Origin: Liquidambar formosana | Lineage: Eukaryota; Streptophyta; Magnoliopsida; Saxifragales; Altingiaceae | NCBI GenBank assembly: GCA_039720395.1 | Contig: CM077827.1 | Span: 8,533,991-8,597,990 of the forward strand | Length of the DNA: 64,000 nucleotides | Direction of reading: 5' to 3' | The notes under the pieces: model-generated | What the model was told of the DNA's origin: nothing | Database searches by the model: none | The model's input: the letters and a program-made list of their open reading frames with translations, nothing else | Position numbers and translations under genes: made by a program | Shown here: in pieces, positions 34,044 to 46,467 of the stretch | Layout of the letters: every line of letters starts with the position of its first letter | Numbering within the stretch: the first letter of the stretch is position 1

Positions 34044-37000
34044 GGCTTCCTGATATGCTTGGGTTTAAAAATTCATTTAAACTTACATTTTCATGTACGG
34101 CCCTTTGGGAGACCGAATTTATATGGCATCTTCCATCCAACACTGGAGAAGCGACCTTAAGGGGTCGGCCATTTTTATCAGACCCTATAAATTCTAAAGG
34201 TCTTATGTTCTTCTCATAGAGAGCAGCCTCAGCAAAATTGTTTGAAAAAGCAAATGGGTGACTGTCGGCCTGAATTAACTCAGCCTTGTCCCCATTCCAA
34301 ATCATCAAGCACTGATGAAGTGAAGATGGGACACACATGTTTGCATGAATCCAATCACGGCCTAACAGTGCATTATAATTCGAGGCCGAATTCATGACAA
34401 AGAATGCCGTCATTTTAGTTTTAATTCCTACAGTAACTTCCATAGGAACAACCCCCTCAGGTTTTACAGCTCCACCCATGAAGTTTACTATTGAAACTTC
34501 TGCAGGCAATAAATCTTTTTCTGTCTTTCCTAGTTTCTTCATAACCGAAACTGGCATGATATTAACAGAGGCTCCATTATCTACCAAAACCATTGAAATT
34601 GGTTTCCCATTGAAATGAGCTTTAATATATAAGGGTTTCAAGTGTTTAGCCATATTCTCACTAGGCTTGGTAAAAGTAATACTTTCACTAGGTAGCTCGG
34701 TCTGGGTAGACCGATTCGGAGTTTCTGAAATTTCATTAATTGAAAGCTTTCCTTCAAAGCCAACATCAATATTGTCGAAAGACAAAGTTTGGCCCTCCTT
34801 AGCTTTAAAATCAGTAGGTAAAATAAAAACCATGTTTACCTGGACTCTAACTGGTGGAAGAGATCCGAACTGAAGAGTGTCATTGTCCTCAGCATCAAAA
34901 TCATCAGCTTCTAAGATTTCATCCTCTTTGCACTTTTCGATAGCTACTTGAAGGGACTTCTTTTCTTCCTCAATTGCTTCTAGACGCTTCCAAATATTAG
35001 CCCGAATTCGGTATCCTCCAGTCTTCTTAATTAGCTCCCTTTTTTCTTCAGCTTGTATTCTTTGGAGCCTCCTCTTCTGAGTCCGAGTCATTTCGGGCTG
35101 ACCGAATTTTGGGTGTCGTGCTTGAGCCCACCTTTCTGTCTGTGTCGGCCTAGGTTTCACCATTCTGGGCTTAATTAGGCCACGCAAATCACCTTCAATA
35201 GTCCCAGAACTGGACGCTTGACCTTTTGTCATCTTATCGGCCTGACTGTCCTTAAGCCGATAATCATTTCTCACAGTGATTTGTAAACCCTGACCTTTTG
35301 AATGCTCATCAGGTCGAATTCTCTTATTGCTATCATCAGTCCTTCGATAGCCCGCCCTTAGACTCCTAGCGTGTTCTTCATTTTCTTCTTGTATCATCTT
35401 CTCTTTCTCAAGTCTAGCCTTATACAAGCCACTCGATCTGAATTTCTGCTCATATTTGTTCGGCCTTCTGGCTGCCGCATTTGCGACTTCGACCTCATTA
35501 AGGTCCCTGACCTGTAGCTCACCTCTATAAATAGAGACTTCAACATCCCCAATTACAGCTTTCTTCAAGTTTCCAGGATCGTACTGAGGCATTGCTAATT
35601 TGCTGTAACATCCTCGGCAATAAATTGGGTGACCATAAATATCACTGAGATGTTCTATCGCTACCTTAGTCCACCTCTTGACATTACCGGAATCTAACCT
35701 TCCTGAGTAAGCATGAGTCTCACCTTCGGCCTCTGGGATAAACGAGACCGATTTTATCTCTTTATTTCTCTGTTGCGAAGCCTGTACAACAGTTTTTCCT
35801 TTATCTTCCGACTTCTGTCCAGCACTTGCAGTCTCCTTGGTTGATACTTCAGGATCATGTACCTGCAAAACAACCATATTAACTGGAAACTCAAAAGGAA
35901 ACGGGTTTTCATCAACCTGATGAACAGTCTTCTCCTTAGGGAATTTTAGTTTTTCATTATTAATTGACCTTTGGATGGCATCCCTTAACACAATGCAACT
36001 ATTTGTTGGATGTGTCCAGCAATCATGCCATTTACAATATTTCTTGTCTTTCATTTCTTCAGCAGAGGGAATTTTATGCCCATCTGGTAACTTAATTTGC
36101 CCATCTTTTAACAATAGGTCAAATATCTGTTCTGTTTTAGAAAGGTCAAAATCATATTTCTTATCCCTAAAATTGTTTCCATTTTGGTTACCATTATTTG
36201 GTTTCCTCTGGAAATTCTGTTTTAATTCCTGCACCTTGGATTTTGCCAGGGCTCTGCACGTATAAGGCCGATTAATGTTTAGTTCGGCCAGGTCGATTTC
36301 TTCTTCAGTTTCTTCATTTTCTTCCATGGCTTCAATCTGAGCCACTTCCCTATTCGGGTTCCTATAATAGGTTCCCCTTGAAGAAACCCTTCTTTGATTC
36401 TCTTCCTCGAGAATTCTCTCATATTTTGACACTGCAGTCATAAGATGGCCCAGGTCGAAAAAATCTTGGCCAATGAACTTCTTTCTATTCTCTAGATTAA
36501 GCCCACTAATCACCATTTTGACACAATCAGATTGTGCTAAATTCGACCTACACCTACATTGGGCATTTCAGAATCTCTGAACAAAGGTATCAACCCTCTC
36601 ACCGGGTTCCTGGCACATTCGGGCCAAATCAGCGACCGTTATTTCGGTCTCTGCCTTGCAGAAGTAAATATGGAAAAGAGATTCCATTTCCTGCCAGGTT
36701 GTAATTGACCCTGATGGTAAATTAATATACCAATTAAATGCCCAACCGGTTAAAGACCTTGGGAACAGTCTCAGCTTCAAATAGCCGCTACTACTTGCTT
36801 CACCGCATTGGCACGTGAATCGGCCAACATGTTCAAAGGTTGACTGTTTATCTTCTCCTGAAAACAATGTGAAATCAGGGAACTTGAAACCTCTAGGAAA
36901 TTCATGAAACTGGTTGATATAATCAGGGTAAGGGCGACTATAAGCTGTTCTAACTGGTGGTCGACCTGCCCCCATTTGTTCCCTAATGATATTGGCAATC

Positions 37001-37791
37001 TCTTCTCTGAAATTGTTTGGGTTGTCCCTCAAATTGGTCTGAAAGGTCTGAGTAAGGTCTTCTTGACCAACATAATTGTATGGGGCTTCATTTGAACCCC
37101 CATAGTTTCCAGCCGTGGATCGGCCTGTTCTGACTGGAATATCGTTTTGATTTCCCAGCACAAAATTGTTATTTCGATTCGGGTCAAACAAGTCATTCAG
37201 CATTTGATTGTAAATTTGCCCCCCGGGTGAGGCATAAAACACATTATCTTTAACTCCACTTGTTCCAATATTCGGTCTGGGCTGCCCGAATTGACCTCCC
37301 AAATGGATAGAAGTTGGGATTTGCCCTTCCGACCGAAATATTGATGGATTCGACCCCAAAGGATCTTGCCTGGACAAAAGATGGATGTCCCCATACCTAA
37401 AGTTATTTGACCCTTCGGCCTTTCGGCCGTATTGACTAGATCTTTCATGAGTATTATTTTTAAACGCTGATCCTAGTTTTTCCACCATGTAACTAAGTAA
37501 TTTGTCCGAATTTTTATTCAGATTCTCACTAATCTGCTGATTAGATTCAACAAATGTCTTCATAGTAAGTGACATTTGCTGCATCATCATCTGCGATATG
37601 TCGTGCATCATGGTGTCAAAATTCATCCTGAAAGCAGCCATAAACTCATTGGCAACATTTGCATGATCCAATGGTTGGCCTTCCGTATTTTCATTCCTAG
37701 GAGAATTATCTCCTGGGATTTCCAGACTGTCTTCTTGGCCAGACTCTTGACCAAAAGCTTCTTTTCCACGTCCTCCACGTTTTGGTGGCAT
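34015..37791 (-). pseudogene. Tat element Gag-protease with one in-frame TGA
   Basis: I take the start as the Met at 37791 ('MPPKRGGRGKEAF'), because the upstream Met at 37875 lies in the LTR and reads through the primer binding site. The frame runs to a TGA at 36568-36570 and continues in the same frame from 36567 to 34015. The gag domain is seen before the stop ('FPDFTLFSGEDKQS', 'LTGWAFNWYINLP', 'FCKAETEITVADLARMCQEP'). After the stop come a zinc-binding segment with 'YCKWHDCWTHPTNSCIVLRD' and the protease motif 'VDNGASVNIMP' (near + 34580). The stop falls where an Arg codon would fit, consistent with CGA to TGA at a methylated CpG. Translation would yield a truncated Gag without readthrough. 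Confidence 0.88.
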
Positions 37792-37840
37792 GATTGTTGC
37801 AAAAACAAATCTCCTAGAACTGGAAAATAACACGAATGGT

Positions 37841-37858
37841 GTCCCACCGGGCGTGCCA
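37841..37858 (-). other. Primer binding site of the Tat element
   Basis: TGGCACGCCCGGTGGGAC on the minus strand, 5 nt inside the 5' LTR. The 3'-terminal TGG matches tRNA CCA ends; I do not assign the tRNA. Confidence 0.75.
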
Positions 37859-37863
37859 AAAAG

Positions 37864-38567
37864 TGTTTCCTCCAAAATTTTAATTCTGAGGATTGGGTTG
37901 CGCGAGCGTGCCAGCCACTAAACAGTGACGAATTGTGGGTTCTACCTTGCCTTGAATGGACTCAAGGACTTTTCTGTGACAAACAATTGAAAACACAAAA
38001 TAATAGCAGAAATTAAAAGGAAATGCTCACCACGGAGGAAGCCATTTTCATTGATCAATTTCTGGAATTACAATGATGAACAAAGGGGTGCACACGCCTT
38101 TGACCAGAAAGGAGCACACGTTTCTGGGTTTAAAATCCTAGAATTCTAAAAGAAAATGAAAAAGATAAAGTTCCTGAGAACTGGTTTGTTGATTGATGTT
38201 GGAGGGCCTTTCCAAGGTCTGATCTTCCACTTTTATACACTTACAACTTCAACCTCTTCCCTGAAATGCGCTTATTAACTGCCCACGATGTTGAACTACC
38301 ATCTCCCAAAACTGCCACGTTCTTATAACTGCCCATGATCTCAAGATAACTGTTTTCCATCGTGTAATTCAATACCTGCTTTTGTTAGTGCTCCAAGGAT
38401 TCAACCTCATCTGACCGAATTTTGAAGGCTCTTAAGGCTGAGGTATAACCACGATTTGCTTCAATGTAAGTGGTAACTCGGTCCAACGAAATCGTCCTAT
38501 CACTGTTCACGATGCAGAAGTTAAAGTTCGTCCAACCATGCTGAGGCCGATTTTATGGGTGTAAACA
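37864..38567 (-). repeat. 5' LTR of the Tat element (704 bp)
   Basis: TGTTTCCTCC...TGTAAACA, followed by the CGGGG duplication. Confidence 0.95.
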
Positions 38568-39045
38568 CGGGGCAACTAGGAATCTCCAACACTTTGTTCA
38601 CGAATGTGATATCTAGGTACGTACCGGTCTTCTTCCTGAATGAAATGCCAGCGCACCTGAGCACCGTAGCATTGCTGAACCAATATGTTTTGGGGAGAAT
38701 ACTATTTTCATCTTCGAATGCCAAATTTAATGCGGTGTATGAAGGGCGGGCTGGGTTTGTGATGAAGCCAGAGTGATACAAAGCAAGTAAATGTGTGCCA
38801 CGATACTCGCCAATTGCCTTCTTTTGCCCCCCACGACGAATATGCTTCAAATATTTGATTGCAAGAGCCTTGAATGAAGCCTCGTCCTGGTCTGGACTTC
38901 TTAACAAATACAACCTGTAGAGCAAAAATAGCGGAATCTGATTCTCCAGCATCAGTAAATCCAGCGAGATGACTGAGCGCATGAAGCGTGTTGAGAAGAT
39001 GGGATCGTCTACATGACCCTGGATATTCATCACAATAATCAGCTT

Positions 39046-40050
39046 CTCCCCAAAAATAGCGGATCACCTTAAATAATAATCATCTACACTCTCGAATTTG
39101 GAAAAATTTATATTTTTAATTTTTTCCCGTGGTGTAAATGATTATTTTGAATCCCCTATTACACTTTTTTCACTGGTTTGTTAAATTTTCTTGGCAACTT
39201 ATCCCAAAAAAAATAATAATAATAATAAATAAATTCTTGGCATACCATCACACCCCTCAGAAAACAGAGGTGGGGAGGGGAGAATAAACCGACCTAATTA
39301 CATGTTCTAATTAGAATTTTAAAATTTTCATTGTTTTGGGCAGGGAGGGAGACGATTACCTTTTGGACGATGATGGGATTTCAAAGCCGAGTTACCCTAA
39401 CAATTGGAAAGGGGAAAAGGGGTGTCCAAAACATAGCCAACGATATCGATCAAGTCGCTTATGCAATGTCCAAAGAAAATTAATTAAATGAAATTAAATA
39501 AGAGAATCTAAATAAGAGAGTGGGTTCATGGAACTGCTGTGGATGCCTAAAACTAATAATATCAAGACACTTTTTTCACTTCCGGTCCACAATTCCACAA
39601 GTTGTGAGATCAAAGCTTTGTTTGAAATGATTTGAATGTCATTTATTAATTAGCGCTGGTATCGGACACAATTCTATCGTGACAGGTCCATGTTTGATCT
39701 CCTCAACCCTCTTCATATAATTTTGCAAGTCATTATTACGTACTTTATTTTGGGAGAAAGACCACTGTACATGGGTAAATGAATTAAATTTAAATCATGC
39801 TTTTCTATAAGCAACGATAAAAAAAATATAAAATAAAAATGGAGATCAACTTTTTTTTCTTCTTTCTCTTTCTCAACACAAAGGGGAAATATTAGTTAAG
39901 TTTTATTTCATAAGGAGAAAATAGAACAGTCTAATAGGATTTGAGTGAGGTGGAAAAAAAAAATTACTAAAATGTTGTAATGGACATTTGACTCTAAACT
40001 TCCTCTTTTTGGAATCAAAATTTATTTTTACCACTTCAAAAAGAATAGGA
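39046..40050 (-). other. Locus B intron, left part, non-coding
   Basis: No gene. It diverges from locus A right after the exon 2 acceptor. About 39780-40050 is an inverted copy of about 130-430, including 'AATCATGCTTTTCTATAAGCA' against its complement. Short A/T tracts otherwise. Confidence 0.55.
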
Positions 40051-40281
40051 AAGTTGGCAGATGTGACGAGTGATATGACGTCTCGAGGTGGCAGATGTGC
40101 CTTGTAATCTACTAACTTGTCACATTGCCTATCCTGATGTCAGAGTTCGGGTTGTCCAAGGTTTGATTATACTTAGTCGCATCATAGCGTACATCTTCGA
40201 ACACACTAGCTTGTGTGTAAGGACATGTGGTTCTCATCTAAATCCCCCAAGTTGGCTAAGGCAAGAAGGGTTACCTCCAAG

Positions 40282-43200
40282 CAGGCCCGGTTTTGGACCC
40301 AGGCGAGCAAGGCGGCCGCCTGGGGCCCCCTATTTGGGCTAAAAAAAGGGGCCCCTAAATGCCTATTCCTTTACTAGTTATAAAAACCCAAAAATCAATC
40401 CAAAGATAAGCTTCTCAACCCTCCAATTGGACACTTGGACCATTTCTCTTATTTAAGCAAAAGCCCATTCTTCCAAGCCCAATTATAACCCAAAAGCATA
40501 AAAACTAAAAAAAATTTATATTTTATTGTTTTCACGGGAATCAATAAGAACTTTTTCAATTTTCATCAATATCTCAAATCTGAGATTTGAGGCTCCCCAA
40601 CTCCCAAGGACCCCAACGTCTCTTAGTCTCTATCCCCATCTTCTCCCCTGACTGGCTGACTCCCATTTGCAAACTTGCAGTCACCAAGACACCAACGTCT
40701 CTCTCTCTGGTCTTTGTCTCTCACAATCTCACGCTCTCTCTTGGTCTCTCCACTCTCTATTCTCTACTAATCTACAGATCTACTCATTCGGTCATTCCTC
40801 CATTTCCTCACATCCTCCACTCGCCGCCCCTAAGACCTCAGCTCCTTGCCATTTCGCCAAATTGCCAGACGCCAGTCGCCTCCTCCGCAGCTCCGCTCGC
40901 CGTTTGGCCGCTCCTCGCCACTTGCCTCCTCCACAGCTCCACTCCTTGCCACTCGCCACTCGCCTGACGCCTCCTCCACTCGCCCTTGGACACAGGACAC
41001 ACCGACACAGAATACTCCTCGATCCCTTTTGGGTGGGTGTTTATATTATTATTATTTAATTATTTAATTTATTTATTATTTAGTAGCTTCTTTGAAGATT
41101 TGATATTTTGATAAATTGGGTATTTCTTATTTGGGTTTAATTAATTCATTCTTTCATAAATTTATAGTTTCATAATTTTCATTATATTCTTACAAATTAC
41201 AAATTTACAATTTTAGTAAATTTTGCTCCTTTGGAATATTGTAGGGGCTAGAGCACTGAGCCAGAGCACAATAGAAAACCGGGATCAGGCCAATCGGCAT
41301 GACGACACTTTGGCAATTCGGCACAACCGCCAAATTGATAAGCACTTTTCTTATTCTACTTTTAATCTTTTATTTATCTTTGTCTAGAATTTGGATTGAT
41401 TATATAATCATGGCTTCTAGAAAGTATCCATCTGGATGTGAAAAAAGGAAAAAGAGAAAAAATGCTGAAGAATTAACTCAATCTTTGGCAGGATCTATTA
41501 ATAGGTATTTTATTAGTAGTAAACCAAGAGAAAGTTCTGACAATAAAATTGAAGATTTGGTAAATGAGGAACATGGGGGTGAAAATGAAAATGAACAAAA
41601 TTTAAATGAACAACATGAAAATGTGATGAATGAAGAACCTAATCATTGTACAATTGGGGATGATAGTGAAGATTTCATAAACATAAATGATCCTGGTACT
41701 TGGAAGAAGATTGACCAAAATTTAAGAGATTTACTAGTAGAAAGAGGTCCTATAAGAGTAATTCATGCTATAGATGAATATCCTAAAAATGATGAAGGTA
41801 GGCATTTCGATCCTCAACATTATGTTCGAATTTTATCAAATAAGGAGGAGCATTATAGGAGATGGCTAGTATATTCGGATTCTTTGAATAAAGTATTTTG
41901 CTTTTGTTGTAAGTTGTTTAATCAATGCTCAACCAAATCTCAATTGATTAATGGAAGGTATAATGATTAGCATAACCTTGCTGATAGGCTTAAGACTCAT
42001 GAAACTTCTGATGCGCACATGAACTTCATGAGTAAATGGATTGACTTGGAAAGGAGATTGAAAAAGAATGAAACAATTGATAAACATGTGCAAGAACAAA
42101 TCAATAAAGAGAAAGAACACTGGAGACAAATACTAGTAAGGATACTTGCTGTTGTGAAAACTCTTGCTAAAAATAAGTTAGCATTTCGTGGAGATAGTGA
42201 GAAGGTGTATACAGAAAATAATGGAAATTTTTTAAGCCTAATTGAAATGATTGCTGAATTTGATCCAGTAATGTAAGAACACCTTCGACGTATTGAAAAG
42301 AAAGAAATTCATTACCATTATCTTAGTCACTATATTCAAAATGAATTGATACAAATATTGGCGAGTGAGATCAAAAGTACAATTGTTAAAAAAATCAAAG
42401 AAGCAAAATATTTTTCATTAATACTTGATTGTACTCCAGATGTAAGTCATGAAGAACAAATGTCTCTTATAATACGTTGTGTTGATGTTTCAGCAAGTCC
42501 AATAAAAGTTGAAGAGTTCTTTTTAGAATTTATAAAAGTGGATGATACATCGGGGCAGGGCCTTTTTAGCAAACTTGAAGAAGTATTAAGAAGTCTTAAA
42601 CTTAATATTAGTGATGTAAGAGGACAAGGATATGACAATGGCTCGAATATGAAAGGAAAAAACAAAGGTGTGCAGAATAGACTACTCGAAATAAATCCTA
42701 GAGCATTCTATACCCCATGTGGTAGTCATAGTCTTAACCTTGTACTTTGTGATATGTCCAACTCTTGTCATAAAGCTATAACTTTTTTTGGAGTGGTACA
42801 ACGTATATATACATTGTTTGCGTCTTCTACAAAGCGGTGGAAAGTTTTCAAAGATAATGTTGGGGGTCTCACAGTTAAGCCGTTGTCACAAACACGGTGG
42901 GAAAGTCGAGTTGAAAGTATTAAAGCAATAAGGTACCAAACTCCACAAATAAGAGAAGCTTTAATTCAATTGGCAAATTCTAGAGAAGATTCAAACGCAA
43001 AAAGTGAAGCCGATTCTTTAGTAATACATGAAATTGAGAATTTTGAGTTCTTGTTTGGTATGATTATTTGGCCTGATTTATTGTCTGCTGTTAATATTGT
43101 TAGTAAGGTCTTTCAATCTAAAGATATGCATATCGATGTTGCCTTACAACAATTAAAAGGGCTCATAACCTTTTTTGAAAAGTATAGAGAAACAGGATTT

Positions 43201-44225
43201 AATCAAGCCAAGACTGAGGCTATGAAAGTTGCAGCTACATTGGGAATTGACCCTGTATTTATTGAAAAACGTAGCATTCGTAGAAAGAAACAGTTTGATG
43301 AGAATGTTAGTGAAGAGGTGACATTGTCAGTTGAAGAGTCCTTCAAAATTAATTACTTCTTATATATAGTAGATCAAGCTCTTTCTTCTCTTAAAAGTAG
43401 GTTTGAACAATTTGAAGCATATGAACAAAACTTTGGATTTTTGTTTGATTTGAATAAATTAAATTCTATTGATGATGAAAGTTTGAAAATAAATTGTATA
43501 ACCCTTGAAGATTCTTTGAAACATGGTGAGCATTTTGATATTGATGGGAGAGATTTATTTTCAGAATTAAAGGTCTTGAAAGAATTTTTACCTACAGATA
43601 TAAAAAATCCAATTCAAGTATTGAATTATTTGAAAGAAATGGATGGTTGTTTTCCAAATGCTTGGATTGCTTATACAATATTATTGACTATACCAGTTAC
43701 AGTTGCCTCTGCAGAAAGAAGCTTTTCAAAGTTGAAGTTGATCAAATCTTACCTTCATTCAACCATGTCACAAGAAAGATTGACCGGATTGGCTATATTA
43801 TCTATTGAAAAGGATATGGTAGAAAAGCTTGATTATACTAGCTTAATTAATAATTTTGCATCTAAAAATGCGAGAAGAGTAATGTTTAAATGACACTTTG
43901 TTGTAATTGATTAATTTCTTTTGGTATTATAGCTTTAGATTTTATTTGGCATTTGTTTTTTTTTTCTTTTTGATGTTGTAAAAGTGGATTTTGCTCAATT
44001 ATGAAGCAAAAAGTATGTTATATGTATTCTTTCTTTATAAGTTTTTGTAATAATCTCTTGTCATTTTAATCTATAAAAGCAAACAAACTTTATGTTGGTA
44101 CTTGGTAGTAGGATTTTTTTTTTTTTTTGATATTTAGAACTTTTTTTTTTAGAATATGTGTAGAAGGAAGAGGGCCCCATTTTAGGAGTTCGCCTAGGGC
44201 CCCAACTAACTCAGAACCGGCCCTG
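40282..44225 (+). mobile_element. hAT transposon, ZMYM/TTF-type, 3,944 bp
   Basis: An 8-bp target duplication CCTCCAAG lies at 40274-40281 and 44226-44233. Terminal inverted repeats read CAGGCCCGGTTTTGG and, from the right, CAGGGCCGGTTCTGAG. Further inner inverted words are GGGGCCCC. A single long transposase frame with two nonsense codons lies inside. About 1.1 kb of pyrimidine-rich leader precedes it. The length and single full-size gene point to a recently autonomous copy. Confidence 0.93.
41410..43893 (+). pseudogene. hAT transposase (TTF zinc finger, DUF4371, hAT C-terminal dimerisation)
   Basis: The frame from ATG 41410 to TGA 43893 is 827 codons with two in-frame stops: TAG at 41968-41970 and TAA at 42274-42276. 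The N-terminal part has the TTF-type zinc finger with 'YSDSLNKVFCFCCKLFNQ', and the expected Trp right after it is the TAG. DUF4371 follows ('KNKLAFRGDSE'), then the catalytic region with '[20 protein letters not shown]' and '[20 protein letters not shown]'. The C-terminus carries the hAT dimerisation domain ('[20 protein letters not shown]'). Both stops are single transitions (TGG to TAG, CAA to TAA) and no frameshift is seen. The preceding in-frame Met at 41299 adds a hydrophobic stretch with no domain and was not used. Confidence 0.92.
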
Positions 44226-44441
44226 CCTCCAAGTGACCTAAGGATCCCTTTCCACCTTGCAATCCCTCTCTTGCCACCAAGCTAGGATCTCGAGCATCCC
44301 CATTCTCGCAAGGTCAACGTATCGTGACCTCACCTCTAGGGCACCGAGCTTGATAAGTGGAGCTCCTTGGGCACTACCTTCGACCCAAGTGGGCATCAAA
44401 CATTAGGGTGCAGAGCTCACTCTTGTTTTGAGGGAGTCTAG

Positions 44442-44839
44442 TGTCATGGATCTTTGTCATACATTGGATAAGCACTGGGGAGTCTTGGGCATATAAGTGG
44501 GAAGGGTAACTCCACCTAATGAGTTAGCCTTTTGGGATGGAGACCCGACCCGTGACAAGTGGTATCAGAGCAAACCCGGTCCCTTATCCAATGTCGCGCC
44601 AAGCGCCGGGGCTCACGGGGTATTGAGGGCGTATATGACTCGCGAGGGGTATGGGGTGTGTACAGGTAAGCAGGGTAGATCCAACCACGACGAGGGCGTC
44701 GTGTGGGTTGGGTGTGGGAAAATGGCATGGATCTCTGTCCCACATTAGATAGGTACTAGGGGAGTCTTAGGCATATAAGTAGGGAAGGCAACTCCACCTA
44801 ATAGGCTCGCCTTTTGGGTTGAAAACCGGACCCGTGACA
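44442..44839 (+). mobile_element. TRIM (terminal-repeat retrotransposon in miniature), 398 bp
   Basis: LTRs of 116-117 bp (44442-44557 and 44723-44839) begin TGTCATGGATC or TGGCATGGATC and end CCCGTGACA. The primer binding site TGGTATCAGAGC (44560-44571) lies 2 nt inside the left LTR. A purine-rich tract precedes the right LTR. The flanking CTAG (44438-44441, 44840-44843) is the visible part of the target duplication. No coding capacity. Confidence 0.88.
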
Positions 44840-45300
44840 CTAGGCTAAGTCATAGTTTGCATTGCCCCCTCCCCGAGGTCTAAGGTCTAGGCCCAACGAG
44901 CAGGCCTCTTACTTGGTCCTATTTAGCCAATATTCCTCTTTTTACGTGGTAAGTGAGGTTCATAATGTCTTGTGACACACATGTGACTTCGAGGGCCACA
45001 CATCATTGTTCTATTTGTTGGGCTCTCAAAGGGGTTTGACCAAGTTGATGGGTTGCGCTTTAGCGCGTGCCCCTCCATGGTACTGCCATGTGGCAGTTCC
45101 CGATTGGTTAAAATAATCATGTATCTATAAGCTATAACCTATTTGAAAGGGTGTCTTTGTAACTCTTGCCGCTCTATAAATATGGCTCTCAGGATTAGCC
45201 GAAGTAAGAAACAGCTCCTCTCTCTATTCTTTATTGATTCTTTCAATTTATTCTTACTATCATCTGTTTTTTGATGTTCTTCGGATTGGGTTTTGGTTCC

Positions 45301-46467
45301 AAAACTACTAAGGAGTGAAACCTTAGATAGTTTAAGGGATATGCATTGTATCCTGAAGATAGAATTTCTAAGAGTCCATCTACATCAAATATGGTGGGGA
45401 AATTATTATCTTGAAGATAGCGTCCTAGACGTGCCATGCCTAAAATTTATTCCTTTCTACTACTTTGAGTTTATAACATCAAAAATTTTCTTACATCACA
45501 TGGGGCAATATTCCTCGTCTCTCAATTAGTCAATTCAAAACCAAACTTATGTGGTTTGCTAACTGACCTAAAGTTGGGTTGAGCATAGCTCTGACGTAAA
45601 TTTTGGCTTTACTTGTTTATTAATTAATTAATTATTTATTTTGTGAACAGCTATCTTAAAGGCATAAAGTATTAAATTCATATATGAATGTAGGAATGTA
45701 ATTTTTGGCTTCTGTTTTTTTTTTTATTTATATATTCAAACCTTTGGTCTGCCTAATTTCTTGAAATACAGATATCATAGATAAGATCACTACATACTTT
45801 GCGCAAGTTTTTTTTTTCTTTTTGATCAGCAAAGAAAAATTATATATTAATAAAAGATCACCTCTTAGCAAGGAGCTAAGAAGAGAGAGTTACATAAAGA
45901 AATAAACTCACAACCAACTCAAAACCTTTGTTAATGCTCAAGATAAACTTGATTGGTGGTTGGCCCAAGAGGAAGTAAGAAGTCGAATTCAAGACCTCTC
46001 ATTTCTTGAAGCATAAATCTCAAACACTATCGGTCCACCTCTTGAGGTTCTACATATTTTTTAGTTAATATACTTCCTGGAGATTTGTATTGAATATGCA
46101 TGAAGTATATGTTTGTCATTTTTATTAGATTTTTCAAAATGACCTAAATAGTTGCTATGATCCGTTTCCTACTTCATGTGATCTGACTTTAATAAATTTA
46201 CTAAAATATTTCTATATGCCAAAATTGCATGAAATTTTCAGAACAAATAATTTTCCTTCTTTAGTATAGTTTTGATACAAAAGTCTCTCAATTTATTTAA
46301 CATATATATTTTTTACTGATATGGGTCGGTACTGCATGGGGTACTGTACAAAGGGTGCTTTATATATATAGCACTGCCCTTTGCGGCGTTATATAGGTAT
46401 TTTGCAGTTGTGTAACAAACATTAATTGGGTCGCTGAAAGACACAAGAAAAGAATTTATGGACATAC
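45301..46467 (-). other. Locus B intron, right part, with a LINE-tail insertion
   Basis: Collinear with 18695-19710 of locus A. About 45807-45930 is an extra block starting with a T tract and 'GATCAGCAAAGAAAAATTA', like the 3' tail of a plant L1 read on the minus strand. The intron ends at the donor GTATGTCC (minus) at 46460-46467. Confidence 0.7.

Larger units (their letters stand above)
25804..38567 (-). mobile_element. Tat-type Ty3/gypsy LTR retrotransposon with antisense PMD gene, 12.8 kb
   Basis: Target duplication CGGGG lies at 25799-25803 and 38568-38572. LTRs are 704 bp each (25804-26507, 37864-38567) with 5 substitutions seen by eye, so the insertion is recent. Primer binding site TGGCACGCCCGGTGGGAC is read on the minus strand (37841-37858), and polypurine tract TGTGGGGGGCAA lies by the 3' LTR (26508-26519). 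On the minus strand come gag, protease, then RT, two RNase H domains and integrase. Integrase after RT defines gypsy, and the second RNase H marks the Tat lineage. Between pol and the 3' LTR lies a separate antisense spliced gene. The insertion is in DUF247 locus B exon 2. Confidence 0.95.
40051..45300. other. Composite insertion in locus B intron, LTR-like
   Basis: The outer sequence (40051-40273, 44234-44437, 44844-45300) is absent from the locus A intron and carries the hAT and TRIM elements nested in it. It ends with a CTATAAATA box at 45174 and a pyrimidine-rich stretch, like the end of an LTR. No target duplication was found, so a solo LTR is only a guess. Confidence 0.4.

Noticed and set aside
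37789..37875. Upstream Met at 37875 as the gag start
   Set aside because: It lies in the LTR and the frame runs through the primer binding site; the Met at 37791 is the sensible start.
31900..37900. Several + strand ORFs of 60-96 codons opposite gag-pol
   Set aside because: Shadows of the real minus-strand frames; no domain.
40587..41067. Three overlapping ORFs in the hAT leader
   Set aside because: CT-rich low-complexity leader; frames overlap and none has a domain.
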